51,354 nt of DNA from Planctomycetota bacterium (lineage in GTDB: Bacteria > Planctomycetota > UBA1135 > UBA2386): NCBI GenBank assembly GCA_002684655.1, contig NYVR01000126.1:1-51354 (forward strand), written 5' to 3'. The notes under the pieces were generated by a model. It made no database searches and was not told the DNA's origin. It worked only from the letters and a program-made list of their open reading frames with translations. Numbering within the stretch: the stretch's first letter is position 1; every line of letters starts with the position of its first letter. A program made the translations under genes and the position numbers. Below, piece after piece: positions 43,868-51,354 of this stretch.

Positions 43868-43890
43868 GGCGCGGGCCCCTGGCCCGCGCC
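43868..43890 (+). terminator. Intrinsic terminator-like hairpin after the HU gene
   Basis: A 10-bp perfect stem ggcgcgggcc (43868-43877) with ggcccgcgcc (43881-43890) and a 3-nt loop starts 24 bp after the HU stop. A short TTT occurs at 43896-43898, so the U-tract is weak. Position and strength favour termination of the HU transcript before the nitrilase-family gene. Confidence 0.65.
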
Positions 43891-43948
43891 CCCCGTTTCA
43901 GGGCCGCCGCCCTTCGCGGAGACCCGGCGCGGGGCTATCTTCGACGGC

Positions 43949-44836
43949 GTGTCTTCGCCTGAAGAATACCTGGCTGCCGCCGCGCAGTTCGACGTCGCTA
44001 CCGGCGACGTTGAAGCAAACGTCGCGGCGATGAGGCGCAGCGTCGAAGACGCTGTAAACGCCGGCGCGCGCCTCTGCGTCCTGCCCGAGATGTGGACGAC
44101 CTCGTTCCTGACGGAATACGACGAGGCGACGCTCGCAGCGTCGAACGCGGCCGAAGACGAGCTGCGAAGTCTCTCGGAGAAGCACTCGCTGGTCGCAGTT
44201 GGAAGCAGCCCTGAGTCCGTCGAAGGCGAAATCTTCAACACAGCGCGCGTCTACGAACGCGGCGAACTGCGGAGCAGCTACCGGAAGATCCACCGGTTCT
44301 CTCCCAACGTAGAGCACCGCTACCACGCCGCTGGTCACGAGCCATGCATCGTCGACACGGAGCTTGGACGCATAGGCGTCATGATCTGCTACGACGTGCG
44401 CTTCCCCGAGCTGTCTCGCTACTACTTCCACAGCGGCGTCGAGGTGCTCGCCATCCCGGGCCAGTGGCCGGAGGCGCGAAGCCAACATTGGCGCACCTTG
44501 CTGCGAGCCCGCGCGATCGAGAACGAGATGTTCGTGATCGGCTGCAACCGCATCGGCCAGGAAGAGTCGCTGCGGACGGGTGACCCGATGCCCTTCGCGG
44601 GCGACGGCAGGATCATCGCCCCCACCGGCGAGATCCTCGCGTCAGGGACCGGCGACGAAGGCGCAGTCGTCGCCCCGATCGAGCTGCGCAAGGTGCGCAC
44701 CATGCGCAGGATCCTTCCGGTCGCAGCCGATCTGCGCCCCGAGGTCTATCGCAAGCTGCTAGTCGCTGCCTACGATCAGATGGTCGCGGGGACGCGCTCG
44801 AAGCAAGAGCGCGTGAACCCTCCGCCTGCTGACTAG
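43949..44836 (+). CDS. Carbon-nitrogen hydrolase (omega-amidase/nitrilase superfamily)
   Basis: A 295-residue amidase of the nitrilase superfamily. The catalytic triad is complete: Glu47 in CVLPEMWT, Lys113 in YRKIHRFSP, and Cys147 in MICYDVRFPEL. The pattern ICYDVRFPELSRYY resembles omega-amidase/NIT2-type and YafV-type members, which deaminate alpha-ketoglutaramate or similar metabolites; the substrate here is not fixed. Start GTG 43949 (no ATG before the conserved AAAQFDVATGD). The last stop codon overlaps the sigma factor stop convergently by 4 bp. No signal peptide. Confidence 0.88.
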   Translation: MSSPEEYLAAAAQFDVATGDVEANVAAMRRSVEDAVNAGARLCVLPEMWTTSFLTEYDEATLAASNAAEDELRSLSEKHSLVAVGSSPESVEGEIFNTARVYERGELRSSYRKIHRFSPNVEHRYHAAGHEPCIVDTELGRIGVMICYDVRFPELSRYYFHSGVEVLAIPGQWPEARSQHWRTLLRARAIENEMFVIGCNRIGQEESLRTGDPMPFAGDGRIIAPTGEILASGTGDEGAVVAPIELRKVRTMRRILPVAADLRPEVYRKLLVAAYDQMVAGTRSKQERVNPPPAD

Positions 44837-46050
44837 TCTACGAAGGCTTGCAGGCGGCGCATTTTGCCAGGGCGCTTGATCCGACCCAGCGCGCTGTTCT
44901 GCAGTTGCCGAACGCGCTCAGCGGTGATGCCCAGGTCTTGCGCGATCTCGCCGAGCGTCTCCGGCTCGTCGCCGTCGAGGCCGAAGCGGCGTCGCAGAAT
45001 GCCCTGCTCGCGGACTGGCAGGTCTGCCATGACGTCGTTGAGCGCCGCGCCCAGATCGCCGACCGGGACAGACTCCGGTACGGGGACTTGATCTTCGTCA
45101 GGCAGCATTTGGCCAAGGTTGGCGCCCTCATCGCCGCCGATCTCAGCGTCGAGGCTGACAGCGTAGCGGCGCGTTGATAGCACCCACTCCACCTTGGACT
45201 CGGGGACGTCGATCCGGCTCGCGATCTCGGCGTGGCTGAGGTCTTGCCCTTCTCGCCGACCGGCTTCCTGCGCGCGCCGGATCTTGCCGAGCACCTTCTG
45301 GACCCAGATCGGAACCCGAACCGTGCGCGAACTGTTGTAGAGCATCTTCAGCACCGCCTGATGGACCCAGTATTGGGCGTAGGTGCGGAAGCGGACGTCG
45401 CGGCGCCAGTCAAACCCGTCAATCGCCTGGAAGAGCGAGGCGTTGCCTTCCTGGATCAGGTCCGGCGTGTCGACGCCCAAGTTGCGGTAGCGATTGACCG
45501 TGCTCAACACGATGTAGAGCGCGCCCTCAACGTAGAGGTTTCGCAGGTCCTCGAACTGCGAAAGCATCCGCTCGAGCCACAACCGCGACAGGTGACCGCG
45601 CCCTGCGGCCGTCTCGGGCAACTTCGAGACCTGCTTAAGGACATGGCGCGCGGGGAGCTTCAGCAGCTCTTCAGTATCTGCGTCGCTAAAGCCAAACCGC
45701 CCGAGCGCCCAGGTCAGCGCGGACCGCACAAACTCGTGGCGGCGCGCCATGGCGAACTCCTCGGGCCGATCCATGGCGGGGATCCGCTTAAGGTCTGCCG
45801 AGTAGAGCGCGTCGCGGATGTCGGGCAGGTCCGGAGACGTCGCCCCGCTGGAGTCGGCTTTGCGAGCCTCCCTATAGCCTGGTAGATCGAGGGTGGCCTC
45901 GGCCTTCGCCAAGGCGCGCGCGACCTTCCGGCAGTTGGTCGCGAATTGATCGGTGTCCACGTCTAGCCAGCCGTCCAGTTCGTGCACGGGCACAAGCTGA
46001 CGGGTTCCGAGTTTCGGAGTCTTCGGGCGAAGGATCGTGGAAAGCACCAT
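44833..46050 (-). CDS. RNA polymerase sigma-70 family factor, RpoD-like
   Basis: A 405-residue sigma factor. Region 2 is recognisable from LIQEGNASLFQAIDGFDWRRDVRFRTYAQYWVHQAVLKML, with the -10 recognition helix (YAQYWVHQA); region 3 from VPIWVQKVLGKIRRAQ and LSHAEIASRIDVPESKVEWVL; region 4 from MADLPVREQGILRRRFGLDGDEPETLGEIAQDLGIT and the -35 helix ERVRQLQNSALGRIKR. The first about 130 residues lack a clear region 1.1, as in group 2/3 factors, and hold a central region unlike the housekeeping sigma. It is probably an alternative or secondary sigma factor. ATG 46050; the about 250 bp upstream hold no supported gene. Confidence 0.92.
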   Translation of the reverse strand: MVLSTILRPKTPKLGTRQLVPVHELDGWLDVDTDQFATNCRKVARALAKAEATLDLPGYREARKADSSGATSPDLPDIRDALYSADLKRIPAMDRPEEFAMARRHEFVRSALTWALGRFGFSDADTEELLKLPARHVLKQVSKLPETAAGRGHLSRLWLERMLSQFEDLRNLYVEGALYIVLSTVNRYRNLGVDTPDLIQEGNASLFQAIDGFDWRRDVRFRTYAQYWVHQAVLKMLYNSSRTVRVPIWVQKVLGKIRRAQEAGRREGQDLSHAEIASRIDVPESKVEWVLSTRRYAVSLDAEIGGDEGANLGQMLPDEDQVPVPESVPVGDLGAALNDVMADLPVREQGILRRRFGLDGDEPETLGEIAQDLGITAERVRQLQNSALGRIKRPGKMRRLQAFVD

Positions 46051-46297
46051 GGCGCGACGTGGATGACGGGGCTGACCGCATCGCGGAGGACGCGGGCAGA
46101 TACGTCTTCGTCACATCGCGCCGTGCGGACGCACTTGGGCGCCCAACATGGACAGATCATTTGCCAATACGGTGAGACATTTTGCACGCGCACGCCCCGC
46201 ACGAGCACGGCCGCGCGGCGAGCACCCGTAGCTATCGGGCAGGCGCGCGTTACGTCGCTGTCGCTTTGGCGCTGCGTTACGGACCGCCCTGGCGTCG

Positions 46298-47263
46298 CTA
46301 ACGCTTACGCGCGACCAGCAACAGCACGACCAAAAGCAAAATCCCGACGCCGAGATACAGCGCGTTGTAACCAACCGACCCGGCGTCCGCTCGAGGCATC
46401 CGCGGTTCATCCTGCGCTTCATGACCCGATGAGTCGGGCGTAGGTTCGGGCGCTGGGGTCGGAGCCGAGGTCGCGCCAGTCAATATGTTCTCGTCACCGC
46501 TCGCGACCGACGGCGGTGTGGCAGAGCGAGGCGCGCGCTCCTGCGCATCAGGCTGCCTAGACGCGTCGACATCCTCGCGCTCCGTCACCGCCGAGATGGG
46601 AGCAACGGGCGGGTCGACGTATTGCGCGACGGTGAAGGTCGTCTGAACCCGCTCGATGAAGCGGCCAACGACCCTGGCAGAGTCGCCGTCGTAGATGTCG
46701 AACTCCAGATCAAGTGCAATCGGCACCGTCTCGCCAAGTTTGACCGACGACGAGACCGCGACGGGCACCTCGAAGATCGCCGTGTTCTCGTAGACAGGCC
46801 GGCCCAGGTAGCCTTGATGGATGGTCCCCATCGGCGCAGGGCGCGCCGACAGCGCGCCCAAGGTGGCGAACCCGGGCGATACACGCGGCGTCATCTCCAC
46901 GGGGCTGGGCGCTTGCATCACCGACTTGCCCTGCAGGATCGCCGTCACCATCAAGGTCCCGCTCTCCCCTGGGAGCAACTTTGGCGGCCGCATCGTCGCG
47001 ACAAAGCGACACTGACCCCGAGAGCCACGACGCTTGCGCGACTCCAACAACTCCTCTGGTGTCATCTGGCGGTCATCAGACTCTTCGAGTTCACCCTTGG
47101 CCGCGCGCTTCTTCTCCGCCATTTTCCGGCGCGCAGCGGCCCGCTGGGAGATGTTGACGCCCTGTCCTCCCTGGGATTCTGCCTCGCGCTGCGCGGAGAG
47201 CACCGGCTGAGAGCCGAGCAGGATGATGAGGGAGAGCGAGAGCTTGGCGGAGAGGCTTGTCAT
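46298..47263 (-). CDS. Exported, C-terminally membrane-anchored protein of unknown function
   Basis: A 321-residue protein with signal peptide MTSLSAKLSLSLIILLGSQPVLSA, a Lys/Glu/Arg-rich segment (about 40-80, KMAEKKRAAKGELEES), a beta-rich domain of about 140 residues (MRPPKLLPGESGTLMVTAILQ, IPIALDLEFDIYDG), a Pro/Ser-rich linker and a C-terminal helix YLGVGILLLVVLLLVARKR. The domain is weakly like the DsbD N-terminal or an Ig-like domain, but its two Cys-type ligands are absent, so a thiol role is not supported. It is the divergent neighbour of mrp. I cannot name a function. Confidence 0.72.
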   Translation of the reverse strand: MTSLSAKLSLSLIILLGSQPVLSAQREAESQGGQGVNISQRAAARRKMAEKKRAAKGELEESDDRQMTPEELLESRKRRGSRGQCRFVATMRPPKLLPGESGTLMVTAILQGKSVMQAPSPVEMTPRVSPGFATLGALSARPAPMGTIHQGYLGRPVYENTAIFEVPVAVSSSVKLGETVPIALDLEFDIYDGDSARVVGRFIERVQTTFTVAQYVDPPVAPISAVTEREDVDASRQPDAQERAPRSATPPSVASGDENILTGATSAPTPAPEPTPDSSGHEAQDEPRMPRADAGSVGYNALYLGVGILLLVVLLLVARKR

Positions 47264-47411
47264 GCTGTCATGGGCCCGTTCGACGAGCCGATCGAATCCT
47301 ATCGAGACCTCATCGTCTTTCGACGAAGACCAAGAAGAGATCTTCCCGATCGCGGGAACCGAGCCAGGGGCGCTTGATACGGCCGGGAGCGGCAGCTAAT
47401 TACGCGAGAGC

Positions 47412-48497
47412 ATGTCAGCCCCCGCGACCGTGACCGAAGCGCAAGTTCTTGATGCGCTCCGCGCCGTCCAGGACCCCGACCTGCGACGAGACATCGTTAG
47501 CCTTGGATTTATCAAGGACTTACGAATCACCGACGGGGACGTGCGGTTCCAGATCGAGCTGACCACGCCCGCTTGCCCTGTCAAGGATCTGATGAAGTCG
47601 CAGGCCGAGGCGGCGGTCCGCGCGCTGCCCGGTGTCGTGGAACTCCAGATCGAGATGACCGCTCAGGTCACCGCCAGCCGCCCGATTCTCGGTGAAAAAG
47701 GCACGATCCCCGGGGTCAAGAACGTGATCGCCGTCTCGTCCGGTAAAGGTGGCGTCGGCAAGTCGACGGTCGCCGTCAACCTGGCCTGCGCGTTGGCTAA
47801 GACGGGCGCACGGGTCGGCATCCTCGACGCGGACGTCTACGGGCCGAACGTTCCGCTAATGCTTGGGGTGCGAGGCGCGGATCCCCAGGTCGTCCAAGAG
47901 ACCGTGAATGGCGAGACGGTCAAGCGCATCCTGCCGTTTGAAGCGCACGGCATCCAGATGATCTCGATGGGCCTGCTCGTCGCCGAGGACCAAGCCGTGA
48001 TCTGGCGCGGGCCGATGCTCCACTCGGCGATTCGTCAATTCCTCTTCGAGGTGTCCTGGCAGGACATCGACTACCTCGTTGTCGACCTCCCGCCCGGCAC
48101 AGGCGACGCGCAGCTTTCGCTGAGCCAGCAAGCGCACCTGATGGGCGCAGTGATCGTGACCACGCCGCAGGACGTCTCCGTACTCGACGTCAAAAAGGCG
48201 ATCCGCATGTTTCAGACCGTCAACGTGCCCATTCTGGGCGTCGTGGAGAACATGGCGTGGTTCCAGCCGCCGGGCAGCGAAGAGCGCTACCACTTGTTCG
48301 GCGAGGGCGGCGGCAAGCGGATCGAAGAGCTCTTCGAGGTCCCGATGCTCGGACAGATCCCGATCGAGGTCGCCGTGCGCGAGGGCGGGGACGGCGGCCA
48401 CCCGATCGTCGTCTCGCGACCGGATTCGGCTAGCGCGCGCGCGATCCTCGATATCGCCGGCAAGCTGGCGCAGCGGGTCAGCGTCCTAAACGCGTAG
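47412..48497 (+). CDS. mrp: Mrp/ApbC/NBP35-type Fe-S cluster carrier ATPase, lacking the CxxC cluster site
   Basis: A 361-residue P-loop ATPase. Residues 1-95 are a MIP18 (DUF59) domain with DPDLRRDIVSLGFIKDL and the reactive Cys55 of TPACPV. The ATPase has a deviant Walker A SSGKGGVGKST (109-119), IRQFLFEVSWQDIDYLVVDLPPGTGD as Walker B and TTPQDVSVLDVKKAI. In canonical Mrp/ApbC the segment after VENMS carries C-x-x-C for cluster binding; here residues 279-297 read ENMAWFQPPGSEERYHLFG with no Cys, a form I also know from cyanobacteria. So cluster binding must differ. Followed by trxA. Confidence 0.93.
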   Translation: MSAPATVTEAQVLDALRAVQDPDLRRDIVSLGFIKDLRITDGDVRFQIELTTPACPVKDLMKSQAEAAVRALPGVVELQIEMTAQVTASRPILGEKGTIPGVKNVIAVSSGKGGVGKSTVAVNLACALAKTGARVGILDADVYGPNVPLMLGVRGADPQVVQETVNGETVKRILPFEAHGIQMISMGLLVAEDQAVIWRGPMLHSAIRQFLFEVSWQDIDYLVVDLPPGTGDAQLSLSQQAHLMGAVIVTTPQDVSVLDVKKAIRMFQTVNVPILGVVENMAWFQPPGSEERYHLFGEGGGKRIEELFEVPMLGQIPIEVAVREGGDGGHPIVVSRPDSASARAILDIAGKLAQRVSVLNA

Positions 48498-48623
48498 CGG
48501 CAGGATCTGGGGAGCGATCTCCGGCTTCGCCGAGCAGTTGGCATCGCACGCTTGCGATGAAGCGGCGGATGGTCGAAATTCACGGAAGGCCCGCGCCCTC
48601 CAGGCGCCTACCCAATTGCAAAC

Positions 48624-48944
48624 ATGGTCACTGAACTCAACGACACCGACTTCAAGAACACGCTCGAATCCGCGGACACGCCGGTCCTGGTCGACTTCTC
48701 GGCCACGTGGTGCGGTCCCTGCAAGCTACTGGCGCCAACCATCGACCAAATCGCCGCCGACTACGACGGCAAGATGTCGGTCTACAAGGTCGACATCGAG
48801 AAGGCCCAAGAGACCGCAGCGAGCTTCGGCATCATGAGCGTCCCGACCTGCATCTTCTTCCGCGACGGCAAGGAAGTGGACCGCTTCATGGGCAACGTCG
48901 ACCTCCACACGGTTAAGGGTCACGTCGACCGCGTGCTCGCCTGA
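48624..48944 (+). CDS. trxA: Thioredoxin
   Basis: A 106-residue cytoplasmic thioredoxin. Active site WCGPCK with Cys30 and Cys33 preceded by VLVDFSAT, buried Asp in VDFSATW, and cis-proline segment SVPTCIFF. Length and motifs are those of a classic TrxA. It reduces protein disulfides, e.g. for ribonucleotide reductase and peroxiredoxins. It follows mrp by about 126 bp and ends 3 bp before the stop of the convergent anchored protein gene. Confidence 0.97.
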   Translation: MVTELNDTDFKNTLESADTPVLVDFSATWCGPCKLLAPTIDQIAADYDGKMSVYKVDIEKAQETAASFGIMSVPTCIFFRDGKEVDRFMGNVDLHTVKGHVDRVLA

Positions 48945-48947
48945 GGC

Positions 48948-49325
48948 TCACCGCCGCTGCATGGCGCGCCGAAGCAGCGCACCGAGCAACGCGAGACCCA
49001 ACGGGACGCTCGCGAACGCCAGCAACAAGCGTCGTCGCGGCGCGCCGACGCTGACCGGCGCGACGCAACGCACGCCGTCGATAGACGCCACGAACGCATA
49101 CAGCCCGGGCTCAGCCGGCGAAAAATGCAGCGCCCCCGCGGCGTCCGTCACCCCCGCGCGTCGCTCGTCGCCGTCAGGCGTCCGCACGGCGACAACCACG
49201 CCGACCTGCGGCCCAGAATCGGTCGAGGCCGTGACGACGAGCTCAGCGCCGACGCGCGTCGGGACAGGCCCGACCTCCAGCTGCTGCATCGCCAACAAAC
49301 AGGTCACGGCAAAAACGCATCCCAC
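48948..49325 (-). CDS. Small exported, C-terminally anchored Ig/carboxypeptidase-regulatory-like protein
   Basis: The only sensible start is a GTG at 49325, giving 125 residues: a hydrophobic N-terminus (VGCVFAVTCLLA) like a signal or lipoprotein leader, a beta domain of about 75 residues (VGVVVAVRTPDGDERRAGVTDAAGALHFSP) like a CarboxypepD_reg or Ig unit with the turn TDAAG and YAFVAS strand, and a C-terminal helix LLLAFASVPLGLALLGALL with a terminal RRAMQRR. This matches an exported, C-terminally anchored protein similar in layout to the one at 46298. The longer frame to 49811 is antisense to lipB. Divergent from lipB by 18 bp. Confidence 0.68.
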   Translation of the reverse strand: MGCVFAVTCLLAMQQLEVGPVPTRVGAELVVTASTDSGPQVGVVVAVRTPDGDERRAGVTDAAGALHFSPAEPGLYAFVASIDGVRCVAPVSVGAPRRRLLLAFASVPLGLALLGALLRRAMQRR

Positions 49326-49343
49326 ATCCCCTAGTCTGCCGTC

Positions 49344-49952
49344 TTGCCAATCGAAGTCGAGAGCCTCAGCGTCAGCCGCTACGAAACCGTGCTCGCCGCC
49401 ATGCGCGCGCGACACGAAGAGGTCGCCAGCGGCGAGGCTGCGGGTGTGGTTTGGCTCGTCGAGCACGACCCCGTCTACACCGCTGGCAGAGCAACCCCCG
49501 CCGCAGAGCTCGGCGACGGCGTCGTACCGATCGAGCGCGGCGGCAAGGTGACGTGGCACGGCCCTGGGCAGCTGACCATTTATCCGGTCTTGAAGCTCCC
49601 CAAGCGCGACGTGCGCGACTGGCTGCGAAGAATCGAGCGGTTCGGCGTCGAGATTGCGGCCGCCTTCGGGCTTCGGGCGGAGCCCTCCGTCGACGGCACG
49701 GGCGTGTTCATCGACGGCCGAAAATTTGCGTCCATTGGCGTCGCCGTGAAACGCTGGACGAACCTCCACGGGATCGGCGTGAACGTAGCCGTCCAGGGCT
49801 CTCCCTGGCACGCGGTGCGGCCCTGCGGGTTGTCGCCGGACGTGATGACCGACTTGAGTGCTGCGGCCGGCCGCGTCGTCACCATGGACGAGGCGCGCGC
49901 CGCAGCGCGCGCCGCGGTTTCCGTGCTCGCAGCTGATTCCGATCCGCTATGA
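49344..49952 (+). CDS. lipB: Lipoate-protein ligase B / octanoyltransferase
   Basis: A 202-residue octanoyl-ACP:protein transferase of lipoic acid synthesis. Conserved features: ERGGKVTWHGPGQLTIYPVL (the RGGxxTxHGPGQ motif), the catalytic Lys in KFASIGVAVKRW, and the Cys of RPCGL near the C-terminus. The start is a TTG at 49344; no ATG upstream fits. LipA is not in this window. The stop is 10 bp from the xseA start. Confidence 0.93.
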   Translation: MPIEVESLSVSRYETVLAAMRARHEEVASGEAAGVVWLVEHDPVYTAGRATPAAELGDGVVPIERGGKVTWHGPGQLTIYPVLKLPKRDVRDWLRRIERFGVEIAAAFGLRAEPSVDGTGVFIDGRKFASIGVAVKRWTNLHGIGVNVAVQGSPWHAVRPCGLSPDVMTDLSAAAGRVVTMDEARAAARAAVSVLAADSDPL

Positions 49953-49962
49953 CCGAGGCGAG

Positions 49963-51354
49963 ATGAGCGGAACCGTCGAACTCGATCCAGGTAGCAGCCA
50001 GCTGTTGATCCGCTTCCCCTATCGCGAAGACCTCGTCGCGATGGTCAAGGAGCTGCCCGGCCGACGCTGGGACCCGAAGCAGAAGATCTGGCGCGTGCCG
50101 GCCGAGAACGCGCAGGCCGTCTTCGACGCGTGCTCACGGCACTTGTTCGAGTTTGCGCCGGAGGTCTCCGCGCTGCTCGCCGGCACGCTGGTCCCGCCGG
50201 AGGGTGCAGCCTCGGGAGCGCCGCAGCAGGGAACGCTGCTGCAGCCGCCAGGTGCGGTCGCCCAGGACGACGGCGACCGAACCGAGCCGGCAGCGCTCAC
50301 CATCTCGGAGCTGAACGAGCGCGTGAAGCGATGCATCGGCGACGCGTTCTCTGAGAGCTTCTGGGTCGTCGGCGAGGTCGTCGATTTCGACAAGTCGGCC
50401 AACCGGGCCCACCGCTTCTTTCAGCTGGCAGAGAAGATGCCGCGCGCGCCGAGGCCCAAAGCCGTGGTGCAGGTCGCCATGTTCGAACGCACCGCCGAGC
50501 GCCTCCTGCCGGCCTTGGCCCAAGGCGAGCCGCCGCTGACCCTGAGAGACGGGCTCGAAATCCGCGCGCTGGTTCGCGCAGACTTCTACCCGGCGTCCGG
50601 CCGATTTCAGCTGATCGTCAACGACATCGACCCGAGCTTCACGCTGGGCAAGCTCGCGCTGACCAAGGACCAGATCCTGCGTGAGCTGGCAGAGAAGGGC
50701 CTCGTAGATCGAAACCGGATGCTCGGCACGCCCGTGCCAGCGACCCGGGTCGGCGTCCTGACCAGCCCGGACGCCGACGGCTACAACGACTTTCGGCGCC
50801 ACCTTGAGGAGTCCGGCTGCGGCTTCGACCTGACGCTCTTCCCCGTCAAGGTGCAAGGCGTTGACCTCAAGCCGACGATGCTCGCCGGGTTGCGCTGGTT
50901 CGCCCGAAACGCAGCGCAGTTCGACGTAGTCTGCATCCTGCGCGGCGGCGGTTCGCGGACCGACCTCGCGTGGTTCGACGATCGCGACGTCGCCATCGCC
51001 GTCGCAGAGCTTCCCATCAAAGTCCTCATCGGTATCGGGCACCAACGCGACCAGTCCGTGCTCGACGGTATCGCTCAGTCCGAGAAGACCCCCACAGCGG
51101 TCGCGGAGTCGCTGGTCCGAGGCGTCGAGGCCGCCCGCCAGGACGTGCAGGATCGCTGCGAGCGACTCGCAGAGCTCGTGTCTGCGCGGCTTCAAAACGA
51201 GCGAGAGCGCCTGCGCGGCCTGACCTCGACGATCGCGCGGGCGAGCTGCGACCGCGTAGAGTCGGCGAGCCAACGCCTCGCTGCGACTGCCCGGGGGCTA
51301 CAGAACGCCACCGCGATTCGGATGACCAGGGAGCGCAGCGAGCTGCGGCACCTC
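49963..51354 (+). CDS. xseA: Exodeoxyribonuclease VII large subunit with N-terminal HARP-like domain (cut by window edge)
   Basis: At least 464 residues, open to the right edge. Residues about 8-60 read SQLLIRFPYREDLVAMVKEL and then RRWDPKQKIWRVP, matching the HARP-type N-terminal domain seen in SMARCAL1/HARP-like proteins; a Pro/Ala-rich linker (about 65-100) follows. From about 105 the canonical XseA begins with TISELNERVKRCIGDAFSE and the OB fold FWVVGEVVDF. The catalytic core has RVGVLTSPDADGYNDF, ILRGGGSRTDLAWFDD and GIGHQRDQSVLDGIAQSEKTPTAVAE. The C-terminal coiled coil is only begun. ATG 49963 follows GAGGCGAG. Small subunit XseB is not in the window. Confidence 0.9.
   Translation, partial: MSGTVELDPGSSQLLIRFPYREDLVAMVKELPGRRWDPKQKIWRVPAENAQAVFDACSRHLFEFAPEVSALLAGTLVPPEGAASGAPQQGTLLQPPGAVAQDDGDRTEPAALTISELNERVKRCIGDAFSESFWVVGEVVDFDKSANRAHRFFQLAEKMPRAPRPKAVVQVAMFERTAERLLPALAQGEPPLTLRDGLEIRALVRADFYPASGRFQLIVNDIDPSFTLGKLALTKDQILRELAEKGLVDRNRMLGTPVPATRVGVLTSPDADGYNDFRRHLEESGCGFDLTLFPVKVQGVDLKPTMLAGLRWFARNAAQFDVVCILRGGGSRTDLAWFDDRDVAIAVAELPIKVLIGIGHQRDQSVLDGIAQSEKTPTAVAESLVRGVEAARQDVQDRCERLAELVSARLQNERERLRGLTSTIARASCDRVESASQRLAATARGLQNATAIRMTRERSELRHL

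Noticed and set aside
50134-51273. 379-codon minus-strand frame antisense to xseA
   Set aside because: Composition is that of a shadow of the xseA reading frame; no domain is recognisable and xseA is clearly the real gene.

Overview
The window is one dense, high-GC bacterial chromosomal segment: about 48 protein genes, mostly very short or overlapping gene junctions (GTGA and ATGA overlaps), frequent GTG and TTG starts, and no insertion sequence, phage or CRISPR. A Planctomycetota origin is the best inference. The yicC-secG-tpiA order, the carboxypeptidase-regulatory-like exported proteins, the FHA-like/GAF/sigma-54 regulator beside a Ser/Thr kinase, and the lineage-type secreted propeller fit this phylum. 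LptF/LptG and LPS kinases show a lipopolysaccharide outer membrane. No 16S rRNA is present to settle the taxonomy.

Layout. 1-2220 (-): yicC (cut by the left edge), secG, tpiA and a core-only DAHP synthase. 2418-5259 (-): a three-subunit flavo-iron-sulfur amino-acid/opine dehydrogenase of the HcnABC / D-hydroxyproline / opine oxidase type, divergent from an M19 dipeptidase lipoprotein (5503-6741). 6771-12415: a metallophosphoesterase, then a sigma-54 activator divergent from a membrane-anchored Ser/Thr kinase. 12419-20252: gluQ, rsgA, DUF2752, folC, an esterase lipoprotein, Nudix, AhpD-like and a membrane protein. 20249-27532: a cobalamin-linked region with a BtuF-like receptor domain protein and a QueG-like Fe-S protein on (-), then on (+) a cobalamin riboswitch leading a secreted beta-propeller protein, a 1023-aa exported protein with RGG-rich insertions and a membrane-anchored protein. 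27492-36381: a DUF1444 protein, cysteine desulfurase-mutS, an LptF/LptG pair with a 36-codon downstream membrane ORF, and a divergent tandem WaaP-type LPS kinase. 36404-41824 (-): a beta-oxidation operon (thiolase, 3-hydroxyacyl-CoA dehydrogenase, two acyl-CoA dehydrogenase-family proteins) with sppA embedded. 42058-51354: tRNA-Ala(CGC), a FlhG/MinD-type ATPase, HU, a nitrilase-family amidase, a sigma-70 factor, two anchored exported proteins, mrp, trxA, lipB, and xseA cut by the right edge.

The most promising lead is 21028-23526. A convincing cobalamin aptamer (P1, the conserved core, B12 box, and a P13 hairpin whose loop can pair with L5) precedes an exported beta-propeller protein rather than a known B12 gene. 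Bacteroidetes capture B12 with the surface beta-propeller BtuG, so this may be an analogous planctomycete B12-capture protein, with BtuF-like and QueG-like genes immediately upstream on the other strand. Other leads are the fused double LPS kinase, the small coupled ORF after lptFG, a HARP-like domain on XseA, and the kinase/sigma-54 pair. All functional calls come from reading motifs and context; no database search was run.
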